Origin: Aureococcus anophagefferens
Taxonomy: Eukaryota > Sar > Pelagophyceae > Pelagomonadales > Pelagomonadaceae
Assembly: GCF_000186865.1 (NCBI RefSeq)
Contig: NW_008705561.1
Location: 186,001-250,000 of the forward strand
DNA length: 64,000 nt
Direction: 5' to 3'
Shown: piece after piece, positions 9,231 through 19,000 of the stretch
Layout of the letters: every line of letters starts with the position of its first letter
Position numbering within the stretch: position 1 is the first letter of the stretch
Position numbers and translations under genes: made by a program
The notes under the pieces: model-generated
Databases searched by the model: none
Told to the model about the DNA's origin: nothing
Seen by the model: only the letters and a program-made list of their open reading frames with translations

Positions 9231-10262
9231 GGGCGCGCGTTGTCGCCCCGCCAACCGCTCGTGGGGCGTCGAGCGTGTCCGTCGCGGGCCCCTGAGGAAA
9301 CAGCGATCATGGGGGGGAGGCGTGGGGGGTGCACCCGGTGTGCACCCGGCCGGCGCCGGCGGCGCGCGCGCGGGCCAATGAATTTCTTAACCCGCGAGTT
9401 TGTACCAGTCGTGCCCGCGGGGCCGCCGGGAGTGCAGCAAGCTCTTTCTAACTCGACCATCTCGGGACAATATCCTCCCTCAAAGATCTCCTGCGTACGA
9501 ATACGCGCGTATACGCGCCAGCCATACGCTGCGTCAATGCGCCGAGCGGTCGCTTTTCGTGGTCGGGGCGACGCCCCATGACCCCTGGCGTCGCCCTGGA
9601 CGGTTGGTGGGCGCCTCAGGCGCGATTTCGGTCTCGACCAAAAATCGACCTCGCGGCCCGGTTCGTGCACTGTCGTCCCACGGACGAATTACGGACGAAT
9701 CCGCCACCACCGATCTCGCCACCATCGACGCCGTTGTAGCCTTCGGGAACGCCCGGGTTAAGAAAATCAAGCGACCGCTGAAGAGCAGGGGCAGCGGTGG
9801 CGCGCGCTGCACTATGCCGGGACACCCCCCCTAGCGATCTGTGGATTCAACGCAACGCACGAGCTCGAGAGCATGTCGCCTAATGCGCTAGAGAGAGAGA
9901 GCATCTCTAGACACTCCTGCAAAGCCTCTCCTATCAACGTAAGAAATCGGGTCCCAACCACTCCCCACCTGCTCTATATCGTTCGCAAGTCCTCCGCCGA
10001 CCCCCTCAACCCCAATCGCCCGCCCAAGCTTCCCCCCCTCCGCTTCGGGGCGCCTCGATTTGCGACTGCCGACTTCAAGACCGGAAGTACGGCGATCCGA
10101 GATTCAAAGAGAACGACCCCCTCCCTTCGCACGTCGTCGGCGGCCATCCCCTAGCACCATAAACCTCGCGCGTCCGACGCGCCTCCCCTCGAAACCGCCG
10201 CGCGCGCGACCCGGACGCCGAAGCGAGCGATTCGACCGGCCGCCGTCGCAGGCACGCCCATC
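9231..10262. other. 1-kb spacer without a supported gene
   Basis: No reading frame here has family features or the codon bias of its neighbours. Visible structures are a twice-repeated GTGCACCCGG near 9340, a strong 10-bp-stem hairpin at 9566-9596, a GA-rich run near 9893 and a pyrimidine-rich stretch at 9990-10045. The right end must contain the promoter and leader of the carbonic anhydrase gene. Confidence 0.6.
9566..9596. repeat. Perfect 10-bp inverted repeat (hairpin)
   Basis: GGGCGACGCC at 9566-9575 pairs with GGCGTCGCCC at 9587-9596 around an 11-nt loop. No gene is associated with it. Confidence 0.8.
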
Positions 10263-11352
10263 ATGAACAAGGTCCTCGTCGCTCTCGCTCTCTTCGCCCC
10301 GGCCTTCGCGGCCGACGAGTGCGCCGTCACCGAGGTCGACGTCCACTCGACCGAGGGCTCGGCCGACCGCGGCTCGCTCGAGCTCGACGAGGCCAACCCC
10401 TGCATCGACGCGGCCCTGGGCTACGCGCCCCTCCGCGACGACCTCGCGAACGTGCCCTGCGACGACGCGGGCGCCCAGTCCGCCACGGACGTCACCGTCG
10501 GCGCCGTCGGCGAGATGGACCCGGGCCTCGACCCCATCGAGGACTACAACGCCATGGGCATGTGCACGGTCAACATCCACTGGCACATCGGCGCGGAGCA
10601 CCGCTCCGAGGGCGTCTACGACGAGACCTTCGACTTCGACCACCCCGCGCTCCACGACGACGACGCGCACCGCAAGCTCGCGTGGACCAACGGCAAGCAG
10701 CGCCCCAACGGCCGCCGCAAGCTCGCCGGCGGCCGCGTCGGCCACATGTGCAAGAACGCCAAGGACATGCACGACGCCAACGACCCCATGGTCGCCGACG
10801 AGTACGACTGGAAGTACTGCGAGGGCATGCACGTCGGCCTCACCTACGAATTCCACTGGCCCCACTCGTCCCTCGGCGCCTGCCAGACCAAGTGGCAGTA
10901 CCAGTACCACTTCCTCGACGGCGTGCTCTGCGGCGCGACACAGGGCAACGTCGACATCGCGACGGCCTCCGCGCTCCTCTCCGACCGCACGCACGGCATC
11001 GGCGTCGAGGGCCAGGTCTACACCATCGTCAACAGCGCCGACGGCGCCCACAAGCAGGGCACCTGGGACGCGCTCCAGGGCTGGAACAAGGAGCTCGCGT
11101 CGGACGGACTACGCGTGGTACCAGGGCTCGACGACGGGCGACGCGGCGGACAACGAGATCTGCCGCGGCACGGGCGGCCTCGTCACCTGGCACCAGGACC
11201 GCCAGTGCCACCTCCTCGAGGCCTCGACCATGGACAACATCTGCCGCCAGATGCTCGTCATCTCCGCGGACGACATGTCGCCCGACGTCGCGCCCCACGG
11301 CGCCCGCGAGACCGTCAGCGCCTCGCTCTCGGACACGCCCTACACGCCCTAA
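10263..11352 (+). CDS. Delta-class carbonic anhydrase with a 1-nt frame break
   Basis: A cleavable signal peptide (MNKVLVALALFAPAFA) is followed by the delta-CA core: NIHWHIGAEHRSEGVYDE near residues 104-121 with candidate zinc histidines, VGLTYEFHWPHSSLGAC, and downstream GSTTGD and VTWHQDRQCH. Delta-CAs interconvert CO2 and bicarbonate and are typical of diatoms and other chromist algae, so a role in carbon acquisition at the cell surface or periplastid space is likely. The frame from ATG 10263 loses homology at about 11103. The conserved C-terminal part (from DYAWYQGSTTGD to TAA 11350-11352) continues in another frame, and dropping one G at 11106-11107 reconnects them. This is either a sequencing or assembly error or a real frameshift; there is no room for an intron. 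Confidence 0.88.
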
Positions 11353-11664
11353 GCGCGCGCCCAGCACACGGCCCGGCCCCGGACCCAGTCTGCGCGGCCC
11401 GCCGGCGCCGCCAAGCCCGCGCGCTCCCCATCCTCCGTTCCCCCTCGTGTCCATTTTCCCCAGCAGAAGGAGCTGAAGCCAGGCTGCTGCGCGAAATGCC
11501 GCGCATCTAGACATTAACTTTCAGAAGTACGTTGAGCTCGACGCGCATCCCCGGCGAGGAGGGCGTGTGCTCGTCGGTCAGCCACCGGCCTGCACTCTTG
11601 ATGCGCAAAATCGCTGTCGCCTACAATAGTACCCGCTGCTGTGCGCCTGGTTTAATAGATCGAC
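11353..11664. other. Intergenic region between carbonic anhydrase and MYND gene
   Basis: These 312 bp contain no gene. They hold a 22-bp sequence at 11403-11424 that recurs exactly at 12997-13018, and copy 2 of the 65-bp degenerate repeat. Confidence 0.5.
11496..11560. repeat. Degenerate ~65-bp repeat, copy 2
   Basis: Related to 8165-8230 in the same orientation: starts ATGCCGCGCA, followed by ACATTAA, AAGTAC and GAGCT at matching spacing. Confidence 0.4.
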
Positions 11665-12964
11665 ATGGGAGACGAGAATAAGGAAGAGCCGGCGTGGCGA
11701 ATCAAGCAGCGCGAGTTCGAGCAAGTCAAGGCACGGGCGAAGAACGCCAAGCTCCGCACGACGTGCACCATTTGCGGGGAGAAGGCCAAGCTCAAATGCC
11801 CCTGCGAGACGACACAGTGCGCGCCCGGCGCCGGACGCGACGCGCGCGAAACGGTCGGGGGGCGGCCATTTTGACGCGCGACCTGGCAGGTACTGTTCGG
11901 TCGCCTGCCAAAAAGTAGACTGGCGCGAGCGGGGGCACCGCGAGGCCTGCAAGAGGATCCGGAACGAGCGTGCGGCGGAGGCGGCGCGGGCCGATGCCCC
12001 GACGCCCTCGTCGCCGCCGGAGGAGGTCTTCTACGGCCCCGCGCCGCGTTCGCACGCCGACGAGGTCCGCGCGCGCATCCGAGACGAGCACGAGGCCGCC
12101 CGCTTACGGCGCGAGGCGAACCCGGAGCCGGAGCAGCCGTCGCGATGCTCGATCTGTTTGGAGGACTGGGATGTGAATTTGTGGCAGTTAGAACCGGCCT
12201 TTCGTCCCTGCTGTTGCCAGGTCATGTGTTGGACGTGCTACACGAGAGATCGGGGCGGACCGTGTCAAATCTGCCGAGCACCATTACCGAAGAGTCGTGA
12301 AGAGCATCTGGCGCTACTTAAGCGCCACGCCAAGAACGGAGTACCGGAGGCGATAAACGCTGTGGGAGATTTACTTCGCGACGGTCCACTCGGCTCATCG
12401 CGCGCCCAACCGTATACCGGCCCCTTCTTCTACAACTCCAATTGCAGGGTGGCCGCGACGTTTTTCGAGCGTGCTGTGGAGCTCGGTAGCGTGCAGGCAA
12501 TGACGAGTCTTGGGCTCTTACACGAAAATGGGCTCTGCGGCAAGCGGGACATGAAGAAGGCGACGCGGCTGTATCGTATGGCTAGTGACAGGGGCAATGC
12601 GAGGGCGCAGGAAATCTTGGCCAGGCACCTGCAGTTCAACACAACACAATCGCTGCGCGAGGAGTCCTTCCGCCTCTACAAGCTCTCCGCCGAGCAGGGA
12701 TATACGCAGGCGGCGTATGAACTCGCGAGCTGCTACGAGCGCGGCCGGGGCGTGGAACGCGACCTCGAAGAAGCCAAGCGCTTGTACACGGGCTTGAAAG
12801 ACGACCTCGATTACGCTGACGCCGCCGAACACGCGCTCCATATCATACAGTCGGGCGAAATTCGCGAGCAACAAAAACTTTGTGCGCAGCAAGCGGCCTG
12901 TTCTGCGATTGCGCGCCTCGAGGCCGCGCCCCTGCCGAGTCGGGAGCGGCGTTCACGCGGCTAG
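11665..12964 (+). CDS. MYND finger - RING - Sel1-repeat protein
   Basis: Exons 11665-11816 and 11890-12964 give 408 residues. The first exon ends within a MYND zinc finger (CTICGEKAKLKCPCETTQ) and only splicing of the 73-nt GT-AG intron completes it (YCSVACQKVDW, then GHREAC). A RING-like finger follows (CSICLEDWDVNL, then CCCQVMCWTC and CQIC). The C-terminal half has Sel1-like repeats (ERAVELGSVQAMTSLGLLHE, YKLSAEQGYTQAAYELASCY). RING proteins with Sel1 repeats usually act as E3 ligases or scaffolds, so protein-protein interaction is likely; the target is unknown. GACCCCG at 12964-12970 and CGGGGTC at 12980-12986 form a hairpin starting at the stop codon. Confidence 0.85.
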
Positions 12965-13082
12965 ACCCCGAACGCAGTCCGGGGTCGGCGGGCCCCCGGC
13001 GCCGCCAAGCCCGCGCGCCTTCAACGAACCCCCCTCCCCCCTAAACGGCCACGCGTGGCCGACGAGTCCCTGCCACACAACA

Positions 13083-16000
13083 TTAGCGCCCTTCGCGGGA
13101 GCGGGGCCGCGCCGGCGCCGCGTCGACGCCGGCCGTGGGCGACTCGCGGCCGCCCGGCGGCCGGTCGCCGAGGGACGAGCCCCGGTCGCGGCCGTCGCCC
13201 TTGGGCCGGTCGCCCGTGGACTTGCCGCGCGTGCCGCGCGTGGAGTCGCGGTGGTGGCTTGCCTGCGCGAGCGCGTCGGGGGCGCCGTACGTCGACTCGC
13301 GGCCGCCGCCGAAGTTGTGGCGGCCGTCGTCGTCGGCCGCCGGCGCGTGGCCGTCGTCGCGCCGCGCGTTGTGCTCGAGGCGCTGGACCGCGTCCACGAG
13401 CAGCGACAGCTGCGACTCGAAGTTCCGCGCGCCGCCGCCGGCGTCGTCGCGCGACGCGCGCCGCGCGGGCGCGGCCGCGTCCCCGGCGCCCGGTGCGCCC
13501 GCGTCGCCGTCGCCGGCGGGCGGCGCCCCGCGGGGCCCGGCGGCGTCGGCGTCGTCGCGGGGCCGCTGCGCGGCGTCGTCGCCGGCCGTCGCGGCGTTCG
13601 ACGCCGTCTCCTTGAGCGCGAAGCACGTGTGCACGGGGAGCATGGTCGGCGTGCCCTGGAGCAGGCAGTTGAGCGCGTAGGTCTCGTGGGCCGTGAAGGT
13701 GCGCGTGCCCTTCTGCCACCACTCCCGGAGCGAGATCGCGAGCGACACGTACTCGAGCGGGTCGTGGTCGTGGCGCCTGGGCAGCACAAGAGTGATTTAA
13801 CGTCGCTTCAACGTGAGTGTTCCGCGCGCGCGCGTTCCGGAAAAAGCATCCACGCTTCAAGACCGTTCCGAGAGATGAACGCTCGTCCAAAAATCAGCCG
13901 AAACGAGTGGAAAACGGCCGAGATAGGAGCCTTTGAAGTTGGGAATTTCGCTCTCTTTTGCTGCCCTGCGTGGCGCGTGTGGTGGCGGAAGTCGTGGCCC
14001 GCGCGCTCGAGGCGGTCCGCCGTGAGGGAGCAGACGAGGCAGCACTCGCGCATGTCGATCTTCAGCATCTGCTGGTCCATGTACATGGCCGTGAACTCGT
14101 TGAGAATAATACCCGTGATCAACGCCTGGAATAACAGCACGAAGAAGATGAAGGCCATCACGTTGATCGCGATCCAGAGCGCCGACATGTAGTGCTCCCA
14201 AATATACAACTGGTTCGACGCGATGAGCGGGTAGAGCGGCACGTCGCCGAGCGTCGTGTACTCGTCCGGCTGCACGAACGGCGCGACGCCGAGGAACGCG
14301 TTCGTGATGCCCACGAGGAAGCACTGCCAGACGCTGTCGCACTGGACCCGCCCGAAGCTGATGAACACAAAGGCCGACGCCGCGAACATGCAGACGCCCA
14401 TGAAGAGCAGGATCCGCAGCAGGTTCGCGGAGCTCAGCCGCAGCGCGCGCGTCACGAACGAGATCGTCCGGTCGTTGCGCACGTAGGGCACGAGCACGAC
14501 CGAGTACCAGACGGGGCTCTGGAAGTTGCCCAGGACGCTCGCCGCCAACCCGAAGAGGGGCACGCCGAGCCGGCGCAGGAACCAGGCCCGCGCCCTGCCC
14601 AGCCACCGCCGGAGCCGCCGGTGCGCCGAGAGGTGCTCGAGCGGCGCGCCCAGGTCCCCCGCGAGCTTCGTGTAGACGTCGATGGCCCCCGAGTTCTGGC
14701 TCAGGTCCGCCGACGAGTGGTCCTTGCCCGCCGCCCTGTCCTCGACGGCCTCGCGCGCCTCCTGGGGCCGCGCGTGGCGGTCGTCGCCGTCGTCGTCCTT
14801 GTCGTAGAGCGCCGCGGCGACGACGACCTGGAGCGCCGCGAGGGCGACGTGGACCTTGCCGATGTACCAGGCGAGCACGCCGAAGTCGACGTTGATGGCG
14901 TCGCCCAGCAGGCTCCGCAGGGCCCGGGGCGTCCGCAGCACGTCGACGTCGATGTACGAGTACTGGAGCTTCCGGTCGTGGGTCCACCAGTCGTCGCCGT
15001 CGCTCCAGGTGTCGTCGCCGCCGAAGTTCACGTCGATGGTCTCCTCGACGGCGTCGCCCCGCGGCGCGTTCTTCCGCGTGTACCCGAAGAGCACGAGCGC
15101 GTTGAGCGCGAGCGTCGCCGCGAGGAGCGCCTTGTGCAGGAGCGAGATGGCGACCATCATGTACTGGGACTCGGCCTCGTCGAGGGCCTCGACGGCGATC
15201 TCGTTCATCTTCTTGAAGAAGGCGCGCGCCTTCATGTTCTCCGAGACCCCGACGCCGCGCGGGATCTCGCGGAGCCGACCCAGCGTCGCGTCGCGCCACG
15301 TCGCCTTGGCGAGCAGCGCGATGGCCAGCGGCGACCGCCGAAACAAGGTCACGGTCACGGAGCCGTCGGCCATGGCCAATTCCACGCTCCCGACGTGCTG
15401 CTCCAGCTCCAGCGTGTCGTTGCGCACGGATCGGAGCTCGTGGCGCAGCTGGTGGCAGAACGCGTCGAAGTCCCACGTCCCGCAGACGCGCTTGAGCCGC
15501 AGGCGCACGTGGCGCGACGCGTGGAGCTTCGCGACCTGGGCCAGGGTCTTTAGGACCACCAACGCCAGGTAGGACTCCTCGAGCACGTCCGCCTCCGCCG
15601 CGACGGCCGTGTTCGCGCGCGCCATCGCGAGGCCGAGCTTGATCGCGTGCGTGAGCTGGCGCAGCAGCGCCGCCGAGTCCTTCATGATCGTCGACAGGCC
15701 CACGATGTCGCGCTCGCGCAGCATCTCGAGCACGGTGCGCAGCACGGGCTCGCGGACGTTGTGGACCGCCTGGTTCTCGCGCGCGGGCTGGAGCCGCCGG
15801 AGCTGGAAGAGCCGCGACGCGCGCGCGGGCTCCTCGGACCCCCGCCGCCGGGTCGCCCGCGCGTCGCCGTCGGAGCCCCGCCGCCCGCCGTCGGAGCCCC
15901 GCCGGCCACCGCCGCGGAGCCCCCCGATCTTCGACGCCGAGTCGCGCTTCCGCCGCTCGGGCCGCTCCGCGGCGCGCGGCGCCTGGTCGTCGTCGCGCAG

Positions 16001-19000
16001 CGACCCGCGGCCGAGGCGCAGCAGCGACCCCGTGCGGTCGGCGAACGGGGTCTGCGCCCGCGACACCTGGTGGAGCGAGTAGGTCACGTTCCGCAGGAGC
16101 GTCGACGCGATGTCCATGTAGCCGTACTGGACGACCATGAGCTGGTTCCGCGGGTTGCCCTTCGTGAGCCAGAACAGGATCTCGCAGAGCGTCTCCGTGC
16201 AGTCCGCCGAGTCCTCGTCGTAGGACGCCGTCTCCGTCGTGAAGACCTGGAGCAGGCGCACCAGGTGCTCCAGGAGGCACGACGGCTCGCCCTCGCCGGG
16301 CGCGACGCCGCCCTCGTACGACGCGGACCGCACGTAGTCGTGGACGCGCCGCGGCGCCTCGCTCACGAGCATGAGCACGAAGCGCAGCGCGTCGCGCGCG
16401 ATGCCCCCCTCGGACTTGGACCTCGCCTCGGCCGCGTCGAGCTCCGCGGCCATGACCCTCAGCTGCTCCGCCTGCGTCGACTGGCCGCTCGGCGGCGGCG
16501 TGACGTACTTGCCCGGCAGGGCGCCCCCGCGGAAGCCGCCGTGGCCCGGCAGCGCCGACATGGTGCCGCGCCGGCTCAGCGCCGACGCGATGGCCGTCGA
16601 CGACCCCTCGCCGAAGATGTTCGCGGGGCCCGCGATCTTCGCCGCGGACGCGAGCGAGCTCCGGCGCCGGTTCGGCCCCGCGCCGGCGATGGAGCCCGTG
16701 CGCTGGCGGCTCGTGACGCCGCCGCCCGCGAAGGACACCATGGAGGCCCGCTCCTTGATGACCGACGACCGGCCCAGGGACCCGCCGAGACCCGCGTGCT
16801 TCACCATCGACCGCCGCGGCCCGCCGCCGGGCCCCGCGAGGTTCGCCTCCGACGTCATGCGCGCCTTCTTGAGCGAGTTGCCCACGTGGGCCTCGGACGT
16901 GAGCCGCGCCTTTTTGTGGTGCTCCAGCCCCGGCGCGCGCGACTGGTTCCGCGCCTTCGCGACCTCCGAGGGCACGTGCGCCGCGGCCTCCTTGATGGCC
17001 CGGGCCTTGGCCTTCTCGCGGCCCGTCTTGAACTTGCCCACGGCCAGCGCCACGTGCAGGTTCGTCGCCGCGTCGGGCCCCTTGGCGTGCTTGTGGCCGT
17101 CGCCAAACAGAATACCCGTCTTCTTCCGCTGCTCCGTCGCCATCGTCTGCCGGAGCTCGATGGCCTTGGCGTGCGTGACCTGCTTCTCGTAGACGATGCG
17201 CTTCTTGCGCAGGTCGCGGTGGGCGGCGACCCACTGGCCCACGCGCACCAGGAGCGACCGCAGCTGCAGCGCGAAGCGCGCGCCCTCGCCGCTGAGCGCG
17301 TAGTCGATGACGTTGCCCTGGACCGTCGCGCGCGTGGCTTGGCAGCTGAACAGGAGCGCCATGAGCGAGATCGACGGCGTCTCCAGGAGGGGCAGCCCCA
17401 TCAGCCCGAGCACGACCTTGTCCAGCGCCCACGTGTCGACCGCGTGGCTCACCGTGGCGCACGCGACGTCCGTCTGCGGCAGCGTCTGCTCCTGGACGTT
17501 GCCGACGCCCGAGTTCGCGCGGTAGTGGAGCATCAACAAAAAGGCGTGGAGCGCCATCTCGATCTCGCGCGTGTTGTGCTGGGCGCCGCGGACGCCCGCG
17601 CCCGACGCGCCCTCGGACGCCTCCAAACCCAGGTGCGCCGCGGCCTCGAGCTCCGCGGGCCGGCTCCTATAGATCTCGCCGTGCGACTTGACGATGTCGA
17701 GCCGCAGCGAGCTCACGAGGTAGGGGATGCAGAACTGGCCCTGGGCGCTCAGCAGCAGGAGCGCGATCTGCTGCGCGGCCTCCTCGTGGGGCTGCGGGCC
17801 GAGCTCGACGAAGCTTAGCACGAACGCGCGCCAGCACGACCCCACGAGGCTCGCCTCGTCGCCGCCGTCCGCGTGCGTCGCGACGCGCAGCTCCAGCGCC
17901 TTGGACCGCGCCTGCTTCTCCGCCGCGCGCTCCGTCGCCGTGCGGGCCTGCTTGGCGACGTTCGCCGTCAAAACGGCTTCGACGTCGAGGTAGCGCTCCA
18001 ACACGCCGTGGACGCGCGCGAGCTGCTTCGCGTCGAGCAGGTCCGGCCCCACCTCCGTGACGAAGTCGAACAAAGCCATGGCCAGCTTCTTCCGGCAGCG
18101 GTCGTCCATGGGCCGCAGCTTGCCCCGCATGAGCTCCCGCATGAGGTACTTGTTGCCGTAGCACGCCTCGACGGCCGGCACGACGCAGTCGCAGACGTAG
18201 TCCACGACCAATTTCCCGCTGTGCCAGGCCTCGGGCACGGGCTCGCGCGTGTGCGCCGGCGACGCGCTCCCCAGGTCCGGGCCGCCGGGCCCCCAGGCCT
18301 CCTCCTCGTCCGCGGCGCGCGCCGCGTCCGCGCGGAACCGCAGGCACCGGCGCACGTCCTCCGCGAACTCCTCCATGAGCGACTTCGTCGGCGGCCCGCC
18401 GGACGCCGCGTCGAGAAACGACGCGACGCCGCCGCCGCGGCCCGCCTTGGACGCGCCGTCGCGGCCGGACGCCTTGCCCGCGGCGCCGCGGCCCGTGTTG
18501 CGGTTCCCCGACACGGTCTGCCGCAGCAAGCGCAGGTGCGCGTCGGGCCAGATCCAGGAGATCATGGATCCGAACATCTCCGGCGAGCAGGACGTGCACT
18601 CCAAATAGACCTTGGTGATGAGCCGGAGCCAGGGGCCCTTGAGCGCGAGCGTGGACAGAAAGTGGTCGTCGCGGTCGACGCCGAACCAGTACCGCGTCGC
18701 CGCGTCGTCGTCGTCGTTGCCCTCGTCGAAGTCGTCCAACCCGTCGGGCTCGTCGTCGTCGTCGTCGGACTCGGAGGAAAGATAGGAGTCCTCGCTGTCG
18801 TCGTTCGAGGACTCGCCCGCGGACGCGTCGCCGCTCCGCACGGCCGCCAACACCTCGCTGTGCTTCTCGACGAGCATCTCGAGCTGCTTCTCCTCGCTGA
18901 AGGCGCCGATGACCGTCGCCGCGCACTGCTCGAAGCTCAACAGGCTGTGGAGCGTCCGCGCGGTCGCGCCGTTCGCGCACGCGCCCAGCAGGTCGATGCA

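Noticed and set aside
9400..9834. Open frame of 144 codons in the 1-kb spacer
   Set aside because: No suitable ATG context, no recognisable domain and codon use unlike neighbouring genes; the hairpin at 9566 lies within it.
12964..12986. Hairpin after the MYND gene as a bacterial-type terminator
   Set aside because: There is no T-run after it and the gene is eukaryotic; it may simply be a GC-rich palindrome.
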